Source: Pedobacter sp. BMA (GTDB lineage: Bacteria; Bacteroidota; Bacteroidia; Sphingobacteriales; Sphingobacteriaceae). From it: a stretch of DNA of 64,000 bases. The stretch lies in assembly GCF_001027745.1 (NCBI RefSeq), contig NZ_LECU01000004.1, forward strand, positions 434,001 to 498,000. Reading direction: 5' to 3'. This document shows positions 18,680 through 27,396 of this stretch, in pieces. The stretch's first letter is position 1, and the number at the start of each line of letters is the position of its first letter. Below the pieces are notes generated by a model. The model was given only the letters and a program-made list of their open reading frames with translations. It was not told the origin of the DNA and did no database searches. A program made the position numbers and the translations under genes.

Positions 18680-19311
18680 ATGAGTTTATTAGATGCCCTA
18701 AAATGGCGTTACGCCGTTAAAAAAATGAATGGTCAGCCTGTAGAGCAGGAAAAAGTTGATCAGATTATCCAGGCTGCCCTGCTTGCACCAACCTCTTCAG
18801 GCCTGCAGCCATTCAAAGTAATCGTAGTGACTAACCAGGAATTAAAAGAAAAAATTGCCCCTATTGCATACGGTCAGGCTCAGGTAATTGATTCTTCGCA
18901 CCTACTGGTTTTTGCTGCTCAGGAAAACTATACTGAAGAAGGCATTGATGCTGTATTTAACAGAATGAATACGGAACGTGGTTTACCTTTAGATGCTACT
19001 GATGCTTACAAAACACAGTTGAAAGGAATGATCTTATCCAGATCTGCAGAAGAAAACTTCAATCATGCTGCCCGTCAGGCTTATATTGCTTTTGGGATTG
19101 CAATAGCTGAAGCGGCTTTATTGAAGGTAGATTCCACTCCAATGGAAGTTTTAACGGCCCTGCGGTAGATGAGCTTTTAGGGCTTAATGAAAAAGGATTG
19201 AAAAGCGTAACCCTATTGCCATTAGGCAACAGAGATGAGGCCGGAGACTGGTTGGTTAACCTTAAAAAGGTTCGCACGCCATTAAACGAGTTTGTTATCG
19301 AGTATAAATAA
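18680..19311 (+). pseudogene. NAD(P)H-dependent nitroreductase-family gene with a -1 frameshift
   Basis: The first 156 codons encode a typical NfsB-like flavoprotein (L-K-W-R-Y-A-V-K-K, A-P-T-S-S-G-L-Q-P-F-K). At about 19148 the frame breaks and hits TAG at 19166-19168. Adding one base there (GAA-G[G]T-TTT-AAC-GGC) restores G-F-N-G-P-A-V-D-E-L-L-G-L-N and a normal end (...F-V-I-E-Y-K) at TAA 19309-19311. The repaired product would be 210 residues, the usual family length. Either the gene is freshly inactivated, or a base is missing from the assembly in this G/T-rich spot. The intact enzyme would use FMN to reduce nitro compounds or quinones. Confidence 0.9.
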
Positions 19312-19338
19312 CATAAATGTATTTTTAAGTAAGCATTG

Positions 19339-19367
19339 CAGGCTGCCATTTGGCAGCCTGTTTTGTT
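19339..19367 (+). terminator. intrinsic terminator after the nitroreductase
   Basis: Perfect stem CAGGCTGCC (19339-19347) / GGCAGCCTG (19352-19360) followed by TTTTGTT, 28 bases past the restored stop codon. Confidence 0.88.
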
Positions 19368-19491
19368 ACAAACCTTTCTGCTCCACGCTTGATCAGCAGC
19401 AATATGTAAAAAAATGTTAAACATCAATTCGCTTTAGGTGCTGTATGTTTAATTGGATATATTTACACTCTTAGTAATAAATTTCCAATAC

Positions 19492-22215
19492 ATGAAGATT
19501 TTTAGAATAGCGTTTATATTTTCAATTTTATTTTCACTCCACTTTTCTTTGTTTGCCCAAACCGATACTATTGGAATCAATACCATTATCACCAAAACAA
19601 ACAAAGTTTTAAATGATTATCCGGCGGAAAAAATCTACCTGCATTTTGACAAACCTTACTACGCTGTTGCAGATACCGTTTGGTTTAAGGCTTATGTAAC
19701 TGAAAATCAGAATTTCCTTTCTACGCTAAGTAAAATCATTTATGTTGATGTCATCAACCAAAGCGATTCACTTATTCAAACACTAAAACTTCCAATCGCG
19801 GGTGGCTTTGCTTACGGCAGTTTCCCCTTAGATCAGATTAACTACAAACAGGGAAATTACCACATCAGGGCCTATACCATGTGGATGCTGAACAGTGATG
19901 AGCCTGCTTTTTTCAGTAAAACATTTTATGTTGGGGAAGCGATAGACAAGGAGGTGAAAACACATATTTCCTATAAAAATACTTCTACAGATAAACTGGA
20001 AAAAATAGATGCCCGGGTGCAGTTTAAAGACGCGAACAACAAGCCGTATGCAAACAGAAACGTAAGCTGGCAGGTGGTAACAACCTATACGGTTATCGCT
20101 AAAGGCAGGGGTACAACAGATGCCAATGGCTATCTGACCATCGCCATGAGTAATGCGCAGAAAGCCGAGTATCAATTAAAAAACGGACAACTGGTTACCG
20201 CGATTAACACGACCGATAAAGACGTTGCCAACAGTAGTTTCTCTCTGAGGAATGCAATTTTAAGTAAAGACTTCCAGTTTTTCCCTGAGGGTGGCAACCT
20301 GATAGCGGGCTTAACAACCAAGGTCGCCTTCAAGGCGGTAAAAAGTGATGGTTTGGGAATTGCATCCAAAGGGGTTGTAACCGATAGCGATGGTAAGCAG
20401 GTTGCTGTTTTTTCAGCGCAGCACCTGGGCATGGGCAGTTTTAACCTGTTGGCCGAAGCCGGAAAAACTTACAAAGCCACTGTGAATTATGCAGATGGAA
20501 CTAGTGAAAGCTACAACCTACCTGCTGTAACCACTGCCGGAATAACGCTTAATATCGATAACACTTCTGCAGATAACATTGCGATTAAGATTCTGTCCAA
20601 CGATCCTTTTTTTAATGACAATCAGGGGAAAAAATTCTACATCATTGCACAAAGCAAAGGCGTGATTTGTTATGGTGCACAAACTGCACTATCTAATAAA
20701 GAGTACAATACCACTGTTCTGAAATCAAAATTCCCTACCGGAATCGCCCAGCTCACCCTTTTTAATGAGTCGGGTAAACCACTAAGCGAGCGTCTGGTTT
20801 TTGTTCAACACAAAAACAACATGGCTGTGGCTGTTTCCAGCCCGGTAACTACTTATGGTATAAAAAAGAAAGTTAAGATAAACATGGCCGCAAAAAAAGA
20901 CGGTGCGCCTGTGGAGGGAAGTTTCTCGGTATCAGTAGTGGATGAAACCAAAGTACCCTCTAGTGAAGATGCTACCAGTACCATCCTGACTGGATTATTA
21001 TTAAGCAGCGATGTGAAGGGCTACATAGAAAAAGCGAGCTATTACTTTAATGCACCTGATGCGAAGAAAAATGCAGACCTGGATGTATTGTTACTGACGC
21101 AGGGATATAGAAGCTTTAAATATTCAGATATCATTGCCAACCAGCTTCCAAAGATCCAGTTCTTACCAGAGCAGGGTATAGAACTTTCGGGGATTTTAAG
21201 GATGAACAACGGTATTCCGGTGAGGAAAGGAGCGCTATTATTAAGCATTCCTGACAAACGCTTTAACCTTGAAGGGACTACAGATCCAGTGGGTAATTTC
21301 AGGTTTAAAAATTTGGTTTTCAACGATTCATCAAAGGTTACCATTACGGCAAAGTACAATCCGCTCTATAAAAACATGACCTTGCAGATGAACGGATCGC
21401 CGGTACCAAGTTTGACCAGAAATTTCAGTGCTGCGGAAGAAGTTTTGAATATTGATAGCGCACTAACGACTTACCTGGACAATAGCAAACGTCAGTATGC
21501 CTATTTACATACCCTGAAAGACATTACCGTTAAAGCGGCTATTATTCCAAAGGTTAGCCACAAGGACTATCCGGCTTTAACAGGCTTAAGTCAGATGGCT
21601 GACCACGAAATTACGGGCGACAGGTTAAAAGGATGCGGGATGCTGATTAATTGTTTGCAGGGAATGCTTGCCGGGGTAACCTATGCTGACGGTAACTTTT
21701 ACGTAAGCAGGGATTATAATTCGGGAAACAGAACGCCAATGGGTATTTTCATTAACGGGATGAATGTTGATGTGAACCAGATCAATACAATCGACGTTAA
21801 CCAGCTTGAATCGGTAGAAATCTTTTTAAGAGATGAACTTGGCCTGGTAAACAGAGCTAATAACGTGAACGGTGTACTGGTATTTAACCAGAAAAAAGCA
21901 CCTAAGGGACAGAAAATATCCAAAGCACAATTGATGGATATGTTGCCCAAATATTATGAACTGACTTTCTCTCCACAAGGTTATGATAAGGAAAAACAAT
22001 TCTACTCTCCAAAGTACGAAGCACCTGCGAGCATGAACCGCAACGATCTGCGTACTACAATTTATTGGAATCCTAAAGTGGTAACAGATGCTGCCGGAAA
22101 TGCCTCATTTGAATTCTACAATGCAGATGGCCGCGGACAATATAAAGTTACGGTTGAAGGTATTGATGCAAATGGCAATCTGGGAAGATCGATCTTCAGA
22201 TACACAGTGAAATAA
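19492..22215 (+). CDS. exported MG2-domain protein with C-terminal TonB-plug-like region
   Basis: 907 residues from the ATG at 19492; an upstream TTG at 19453 would only add residues before the signal peptide (M-K-I-F-R-I...L-F-A-Q). The N-terminal part carries the macroglobulin-like MG2 block (E-K-I-Y-L-H-F-D-K-P-Y-Y...D-T-V-W-F-K-A-Y-V), followed by several beta-sandwich repeats. Residues ~700-800 (L-I-N-C-L-Q-G-M-L-A-G-V...M-G-I-F-I-N-G-M...L-E-S-V-E-I-F) resemble the plug of TonB receptors, but no barrel follows. Such proteins are widespread in Bacteroidetes and probably surface-linked. The function is unknown. Confidence 0.85.
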   Translation: MKIFRIAFIFSILFSLHFSLFAQTDTIGINTIITKTNKVLNDYPAEKIYLHFDKPYYAVADTVWFKAYVTENQNFLSTLSKIIYVDVINQSDSLIQTLKLPIAGGFAYGSFPLDQINYKQGNYHIRAYTMWMLNSDEPAFFSKTFYVGEAIDKEVKTHISYKNTSTDKLEKIDARVQFKDANNKPYANRNVSWQVVTTYTVIAKGRGTTDANGYLTIAMSNAQKAEYQLKNGQLVTAINTTDKDVANSSFSLRNAILSKDFQFFPEGGNLIAGLTTKVAFKAVKSDGLGIASKGVVTDSDGKQVAVFSAQHLGMGSFNLLAEAGKTYKATVNYADGTSESYNLPAVTTAGITLNIDNTSADNIAIKILSNDPFFNDNQGKKFYIIAQSKGVICYGAQTALSNKEYNTTVLKSKFPTGIAQLTLFNESGKPLSERLVFVQHKNNMAVAVSSPVTTYGIKKKVKINMAAKKDGAPVEGSFSVSVVDETKVPSSEDATSTILTGLLLSSDVKGYIEKASYYFNAPDAKKNADLDVLLLTQGYRSFKYSDIIANQLPKIQFLPEQGIELSGILRMNNGIPVRKGALLLSIPDKRFNLEGTTDPVGNFRFKNLVFNDSSKVTITAKYNPLYKNMTLQMNGSPVPSLTRNFSAAEEVLNIDSALTTYLDNSKRQYAYLHTLKDITVKAAIIPKVSHKDYPALTGLSQMADHEITGDRLKGCGMLINCLQGMLAGVTYADGNFYVSRDYNSGNRTPMGIFINGMNVDVNQINTIDVNQLESVEIFLRDELGLVNRANNVNGVLVFNQKKAPKGQKISKAQLMDMLPKYYELTFSPQGYDKEKQFYSPKYEAPASMNRNDLRTTIYWNPKVVTDAAGNASFEFYNADGRGQYKVTVEGIDANGNLGRSIFRYTVK

Positions 22216-22233
22216 GAGGAAAATATAGAAAGC

Positions 22234-22269
22234 AAAAAAGCTGACCGGTTGGAACTGGTCAGCTTTTTT
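22234..22269. terminator. bidirectional intrinsic terminator
   Basis: Stem GCTGACC (22240-22246) / GGTCAGC (22257-22263), flanked by six A and six T. It lies between the convergent MG2-protein and hydroxyacid-dehydrogenase genes. Confidence 0.88.
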
Positions 22270-22303
22270 GTTTTAATATCAACAAGAAATTCAGGAATGG
22301 ATA

Positions 22304-23263
22304 TTAATCAACGGGATAGGGTAAATCTTCCCCCTTTAACCCTGCAATAATATTTTCACCAATTAACCTCGACATTGCTGCACGTGTTTCTTCTGTAGCG
22401 GAGCCAATGTGCGGGAGAACAGCAACGCTTTCCATACTCAGCAGAGGATTATTATGTTCCATAGGTTCAGGATTCGTTACGTCTAAACCAGCCCCCCAAA
22501 TCAGTTTATCTTTTAAAGCCTGTATCAAATCATCCTCATTGTGAATGCCTCCCCGCGCGGTATTGATAAAAATAGCATTGGGCTTCATTTGTTTGAAAAC
22601 ATCGATGGTAAACTTACCTTTTGTTTCGCTGGTTAACGCTGTATGAACAGACAGTACATCGCTTTGTGCCAGTAACTCTTCAAAAGAAACATAGGTGGCA
22701 TTTAATTCCTGCTCAGCAGCTTCATTTCTTGATCTGTTATGGTAAATCACTTTCATCCCATAGGCAGCAGCACATTTTTTGGCCAGCTCAATACCAATTT
22801 TCCCCATACCAAAAACACCAAGAGTTTTACCGGTCACTTCTATTCCAAGCTCAGGTGTCGGCTCATAGTTTTTCCATTCGCCGTTGATGATTTTTTTGTG
22901 GAGATAAAAGGCTTTGCGGGATACGGCCAGCATCAACAGAAAAGCGGTATCTGCGGTGGCGGCACTGAGCACCCCGGGAGTATTCCCGATTTTTATACCT
23001 AGCTTTTTAGCTTCCGCAACATCCACCTGATCGAAGCCTACGGAATGTAGTGCAATTACTTTCAGGTGCTTGCAGGCATTTAAAAACGCAGCATTGATTT
23101 TATTGGGACCAACACTGATGAGCGCATCCTGATCTTTACAGGCCTCTATCAGTTCTTCAGCACTAATTTGCCGTTCCTCTTTCCATTGTGTAAAAGAGAT
23201 GTTATTTTCTTCCAGTGCCTGCAGTGCATCTGACGCGATATTGCCACTTATAAATACATTCAT
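22304..23263 (-). CDS. D-isomer-specific 2-hydroxyacid dehydrogenase (GhrB-like)
   Basis: NAD(P)-dependent reductase of 2-keto acids such as glyoxylate or hydroxypyruvate. 319 residues, full length. The nucleotide motif is G150-V-F-G-M-G-K-I-G, with the catalytic triad R237 (N-T-A-R-G-G), E266 (N-P-E-P) and H285 (L-P-H-I-G-S-A-T). The substrate-binding loop V-G-F-D-Q-V-D is present. It is a monocistronic gene. Specificity between glyoxylate, hydroxypyruvate and other keto acids cannot be decided from sequence alone. Confidence 0.93.
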   Translation of the reverse strand: MNVFISGNIASDALQALEENNISFTQWKEERQISAEELIEACKDQDALISVGPNKINAAFLNACKHLKVIALHSVGFDQVDVAEAKKLGIKIGNTPGVLSAATADTAFLLMLAVSRKAFYLHKKIINGEWKNYEPTPELGIEVTGKTLGVFGMGKIGIELAKKCAAAYGMKVIYHNRSRNEAAEQELNATYVSFEELLAQSDVLSVHTALTSETKGKFTIDVFKQMKPNAIFINTARGGIHNEDDLIQALKDKLIWGAGLDVTNPEPMEHNNPLLSMESVAVLPHIGSATEETRAAMSRLIGENIIAGLKGEDLPYPVD

Positions 23264-23335
23264 GATTTATTAACCGGAAAGCCTGAATTCTGTTTTTTAA
23301 GACCATCAATTTATCGCCTTATTTCTTTGATATGA

Positions 23336-24133
23336 CTATTTTACTGTGGCCGTAATTTTCTGATAGGTATTGACACTGAAATAGCCCAATGCATCGTTTG
23401 ATATATTCGAAGTTGGATTGGCCGGTGTTGTGCCCTGATTCGGCCCCCTGCCCGATTGTGAACTCAGTGCATACCAATAATCAAATACATTGGAATCAAT
23501 GCCTTCCATTTCTACGGCCACTTTATCGCCACTTAGCAGGTCTTCATCTTCATCATCCTCTGCATTAAAATACAACTGAATCCGCAATTTATTGCCATTG
23601 GTAAGCCTGTCGTTGCTCACATATATACGATTGGAATTAATGCCGTTTCTATTGAGTGTAAAGCGGTAGAAATTGGTTTCATTAGCCGGATCTGCCAGAT
23701 ATGCGGCAGTTGTTTTTCGTTCATTTCCAAAAAAAGTATTGCTGATAATACCAATCGAGTCCATCCTGACTAAGTTTGGCATTTTCGAGCTTGCCGTATA
23801 GGTTTTACCTTCAGCAACAACATTCATGGTGTAAGTGACACCATAAACACCCCGCATCCTGTTGGTATATACACCTGCAGCGGTTTCTCTGAATACGTAG
23901 TTGTTTCCCCGGCTATCTGAAACGCTTACCGTTGCCCCTGATACTGTTGGATAAATACTTGCATCAGTATAGCCTACTGTTTTAGTGATCCTGATTTGCT
24001 GGTCAATAAGCCTGTCGTTAATTTTAGCTTCAATTACAATCTGTGGCGGTGCATTTTCGGTATCAATGCTGATGATTTTCTTACATGAAGAAAAGCAGAC
24101 TACGATGCATAAGATAAATATAAGTTGTTTCAT
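23336..24133 (-). CDS. DUF4249 lipoprotein, partner of the adjacent TonB receptor
   Basis: 265-residue lipoprotein (lipobox ...F-S-S-C17-K-K). The beta-rich mature part matches DUF4249: P-P-Q-I-V-I-E-A-K-I-N-D-R, V-S-G-A-T-V-S-V-S-D, G-V-Y-T-N and Y-T-M-N-V-V-A-E-G-K-T-Y-T-A. DUF4249 genes regularly sit directly after a TonB-dependent receptor, as here (three-base gap), and the product is thought to act on the cell surface with the receptor. The ligand is unknown. Confidence 0.9.
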   Translation of the reverse strand: MKQLIFILCIVVCFSSCKKIISIDTENAPPQIVIEAKINDRLIDQQIRITKTVGYTDASIYPTVSGATVSVSDSRGNNYVFRETAAGVYTNRMRGVYGVTYTMNVVAEGKTYTASSKMPNLVRMDSIGIISNTFFGNERKTTAAYLADPANETNFYRFTLNRNGINSNRIYVSNDRLTNGNKLRIQLYFNAEDDEDEDLLSGDKVAVEMEGIDSNVFDYWYALSSQSGRGPNQGTTPANPTSNISNDALGYFSVNTYQKITATVK

Positions 24134-24136
24134 GGC

Positions 24137-26461
24137 TTAAAATTTAAAATTCCAGGTTACCGAGGGGATCATTCCAAACAATGATGTTTGTTCGGCGACA
24201 GTTTTAGACGGGTTGGCCGGATCATTAATAAACTCAATCGAATAAGGGTTTTTCCGTGCAAGGGCATTATAAACGCCAAATGTCCAGCTCGATTGATATT
24301 TCCCTTTATTTTTACCTTCTAAAGTTGCGCTTAGATCCAGACGCATGGTATAAGGCATTCTGCCCGCATTACGCTGGGTATAATAATACATCGTTTGACC
24401 GCTGATGGTGTACTTTCCTGCCGGAAAAGTAACTGCGTTGCCGGTACTGTAAATGAAACTCGAAGAAAAAGTCCATCTTTTATTCATGTTGTAGATACCA
24501 ACTACTGAAACATCATGCGTACGATCTTGCCTCGACGGAAAATAATTCCCATTGTTTAGCTCGGCAAACTTGCGTTCTGTTCTGGATAGTGTATAACCAA
24601 TCCAGCCATTGAGCTTGCCGGTTTTCTTTTTAAAAAACAATTCCAAGCCATATGCTCTTCCAACGCCATAAAGCAATTCAGACTCTACGTTACTGTTGGC
24701 TAACAACTGGGCTGCGTTTTTATAATCGATCTGATTTTGCAGCCACTTATAGTAAATCTCTCCGGAAAACTCATAATTGTTCTCTTCCAGGTTTTTGAAA
24801 TAACCCAGGGCTACCTGGTCTGCAATTTCTGGCTTAATATTATTGCTGCTTAGCACATACTGATCGGTTGGTGAACTCGATGTTGCATTGGTCAAAATAT
24901 GGATATTTTGTGTATTCCGGTTATAAGATGCCTTAACTGAATTTTGCTCGTTGAATAAATAACTTACCGAAAAACGCGGTTCAAGATTAAGGTAATTTTT
25001 GTAGAACTTACCGCTGGCGATATTTCGAGTGGATATAACATTGCCTGATGCATCATATGTACTAAAATTACCTGGTCCCATAAGGGAAAAGGCTGCCAGG
25101 CGAATTCCATAGAGCAGGTTTAGCTTTTCTGTAACCGCCCATTCATCAGAAACATACGCTGCAGATTCCAGTCCATACCGTTTCTCCTGCGTAAGCGGAT
25201 TAACCTGCGATTCCTGAGTAGTTGTAATATCAATGGGCGATATGCGATGCTGCGTAACATTGAGGCCGAACCTCAATGTGTGTTTGTTGCTGAAGTATTG
25301 AAAGTCTTCTTTTAAATTGAAATCGCGTACCAGAGAAGTTGCTTTAAAGTTAGTTGCATCATTTAGCAGCTGAACGGTATAGTTGTAGTTGTTGTAAATT
25401 AAAGAAGTATTAGAAAACAATCGACTATTGAAAATATGGTTTAACCTGAAAGTAGTGGTTACATTTCCCCAGTTATTCTCAAAGAGATCTTTTACGCCGA
25501 TGTTATCTTTCCCAAAATAGCCTGAAATATAAATCGTGTTCTTGTCGTCGATTTTATAATTTGCTTTCGCATTGATGTCGTAAAAATTCAATGTACTTCC
25601 GTTGATGGAAGAATCGGGCGAAGCCCGCAGGAAAAGATCGATATAGGTACGCCTGAAACTCACCATAAAAGAACCTTTGTCTTTTACAATCGGTCCTTCG
25701 GCTTTTAAACGTGATGCAATTAAGCCTATTCCACCCTGAAACTTAAATTCCTTATTGTTTCCATCGTCCATTTTAACATCTAAAACGGAAGACAAACGGC
25801 CGCCATATTGAGCAGGCATTCCGCCTTTATATAAACTTACATCCTTGATGGCATCTGCATTGAAAGTTGAAAAGAAGCCCAAAAGGTGAGAAGAATTATA
25901 AACTACCGCTTCATCCAGCAAAATAAGATTCTGATCTGCTGCACCGCCGCGTACATAGAATCCGGTATTGCCTTCTCCTCCGGATTTAACACCTGGAAGC
26001 AACTGAATGGTTTTGAGCACATCTTTTTCACCCAATAACACCGGAATGCTATTCAAAGACTGCATGTCGATTTTCTCCAGTCCCATTTGTGCACTCTTTA
26101 CATTTTCGTTTCTGCGGTTATTGCCACTAACGGTTACTTCAGCTAAATCATTGGCTGCTTTTAGCTCTTCATTTATCTTCAGGTTTTTGGTCAGTACAAT
26201 CGTTTTAACCTGGTTTGCGTAACCGGTATAGCTAATGGTAAGGGTGTAGGTTCCTTCGGCTTGAGTAAGGGCAAAGTAGCCATATGCATTGGTAAGGGTT
26301 GCAGCTGAGGATGACCCTGTTAGGCGCACAGTTGCACCAATGAGGGTTTCCCCGGAGCTGGCATCACGAATGGTTCCACTGAGGGTAAATTTGTTTTGGG
26401 CAAAAACAGAAATGTTGAGGGCAAAAAGGAAAATTATGGCTAAGCTGTATCTGATGGGCAT
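24137..26461 (-). CDS. TonB-dependent receptor with carboxypeptidase-regulatory domain
   Basis: Outer-membrane active transporter or receptor of 774 residues. It has a signal peptide (~1-21), a CarboxypepD_reg-like domain (~24-108; F-T-L-S-G-T-I-R-D-A...T-L-I-G-A-T-V), a plug (~115-230; G-G-E-G-N-T-G-F-Y-V-R-G-G-A-A-D-Q-N-L-I-L-L-D-E-A) and a 22-strand-type barrel ending in W-N-F-K-F. The terminal aromatic residue is the outer-membrane insertion signal. It forms an operon with the DUF4249 lipoprotein and is driven by a -7 box at 26492-26499. Confidence 0.94.
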   Translation of the reverse strand: MPIRYSLAIIFLFALNISVFAQNKFTLSGTIRDASSGETLIGATVRLTGSSSAATLTNAYGYFALTQAEGTYTLTISYTGYANQVKTIVLTKNLKINEELKAANDLAEVTVSGNNRRNENVKSAQMGLEKIDMQSLNSIPVLLGEKDVLKTIQLLPGVKSGGEGNTGFYVRGGAADQNLILLDEAVVYNSSHLLGFFSTFNADAIKDVSLYKGGMPAQYGGRLSSVLDVKMDDGNNKEFKFQGGIGLIASRLKAEGPIVKDKGSFMVSFRRTYIDLFLRASPDSSINGSTLNFYDINAKANYKIDDKNTIYISGYFGKDNIGVKDLFENNWGNVTTTFRLNHIFNSRLFSNTSLIYNNYNYTVQLLNDATNFKATSLVRDFNLKEDFQYFSNKHTLRFGLNVTQHRISPIDITTTQESQVNPLTQEKRYGLESAAYVSDEWAVTEKLNLLYGIRLAAFSLMGPGNFSTYDASGNVISTRNIASGKFYKNYLNLEPRFSVSYLFNEQNSVKASYNRNTQNIHILTNATSSSPTDQYVLSSNNIKPEIADQVALGYFKNLEENNYEFSGEIYYKWLQNQIDYKNAAQLLANSNVESELLYGVGRAYGLELFFKKKTGKLNGWIGYTLSRTERKFAELNNGNYFPSRQDRTHDVSVVGIYNMNKRWTFSSSFIYSTGNAVTFPAGKYTISGQTMYYYTQRNAGRMPYTMRLDLSATLEGKNKGKYQSSWTFGVYNALARKNPYSIEFINDPANPSKTVAEQTSLFGMIPSVTWNFKF

Positions 26462-26491
26462 ACTTATCTATCTTATTTTGAAGATGGAAGC

Positions 26492-26499
26492 CAAATGTA
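26492..26499 (-). promoter_or_regulatory. Bacteroidetes -7 box (TACATTTG) for the TonB receptor operon
   Basis: The reverse strand reads TACATTTG, a match to TAnnTTTG, about 30 bases before the receptor ATG at 26461. No clear -33 element is seen. Confidence 0.45.
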
Positions 26500-26555
26500 C
26501 AAAAACAAGCTTAGCTTTATCTGAGTTTAGCAGATAAATATCGGGCAGGAGAACA

Positions 26556-26571
26556 AATGCATAATTGCATT
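26556..26571. promoter_or_regulatory. palindrome AATGCA-n4-TGCATT, possible operator
   Basis: Six-base arms AATGCA (26556-26561) and TGCATT (26566-26571), about 57 bases upstream of the receptor -7 box. The half-site is shared with the palindrome at 42756-42774. There is no T-run, so it is unlikely to be a terminator. Confidence 0.3.
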
Positions 26572-26595
26572 ACGGTCTGCACAATACGTATGGCT

Positions 26596-27255
26596 TTACT
26601 TCATCAGGTATTTCTCTATTGCCTTTTTCCAGATAGCATATCCTTGTGCATTCATGTGTAACATATCATCAAGGAATAATTCTCTTCTCATTTCGCCGGT
26701 TTTAGATAACATTAACGGATAAATGTTTACAAAAGTGGTATTGGTTTCCTGGGCGAAAAACTTCTGGAGAAGGGCATTTGAAGCTTCTGCCTTTGCCTTA
26801 AATTTTTCCCTGCTGGGGCTGGGTTTAATAGAAATGTATACGATTGGAGTAGCTGGTAATTTGGCCCGGATGGCCTGATATAACCGGACTGTTCGGTTTA
26901 AGACGGTATCGGGAGTAACTGTATCATTTGGAAGGTCGTTTTCGCCTACATACAGCACAATTTGTTTCGGTTGATATGGAAATACCACATCGTTTAAGTA
27001 GTAGGTGATATCATTAATGACTGCACCACCGATTCCCCTGTTTAAGGCATTGTATTTGGCGAAAGTCTGCGTGAGATCATCCCATTTTCTAATCGATGAG
27101 CTTCCGACAAACAATACCGGATGAGCGGGTGCTTTATACATCTGATCATATTTCTTGATCACTTGTACATCATCCCAAAAAGGTGCTTTCTTTTGTGCAA
27201 AAGTGCTCAGCACCAAAAACTGAAATATGATAAGGGTAAGAACTGATTTCTTCAT
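26596..27255 (-). CDS. SGNH/GDSL-type esterase, exported
   Basis: 219 residues with a signal peptide (~1-20, ...S-T-F-A-Q). SGNH blocks: F-V-G-S-S-S-I-R-K-W (nucleophile Ser), N-R-G-I-G-G (Gly), Y-V-G-E-N-D (Asn) and D-D-M-L-H-M-N (Asp/His). The family includes acetyl-esterases acting on polysaccharides or platelet-activating-factor-like lipids. It lies 142 bases downstream of susD on the same strand, but a terminator-like hairpin separates them. Substrate unknown. Confidence 0.9.
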   Translation of the reverse strand: MKKSVLTLIIFQFLVLSTFAQKKAPFWDDVQVIKKYDQMYKAPAHPVLFVGSSSIRKWDDLTQTFAKYNALNRGIGGAVINDITYYLNDVVFPYQPKQIVLYVGENDLPNDTVTPDTVLNRTVRLYQAIRAKLPATPIVYISIKPSPSREKFKAKAEASNALLQKFFAQETNTTFVNIYPLMLSKTGEMRRELFLDDMLHMNAQGYAIWKKAIEKYLMK

Positions 27256-27348
27256 GGCTCGTATTAAAATTGATAAATGGCCTGCAAGTTACCATTATCT
27301 CCATTTTTACCCTCAACCAAACGAATTTATTACAAGCTCCGTTTTAAA

Positions 27349-27390
27349 TTTAAACAGGGCGGACATGTTCCTCAAACCGCCCTGTTTAAA
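27349..27390 (-). terminator. hairpin terminator after susC-susD
   Basis: Long perfect stem TTTAAACAGGGCGG (27349-27362) / CCGCCCTGTTTAAA (27377-27390) with a 14-base loop, just past the susD stop at 27397. The minus-strand continuation is T-rich (AATTTAAAAC) without a long T run. Confidence 0.7.
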
Positions 27391-27396
27391 ATAAAG

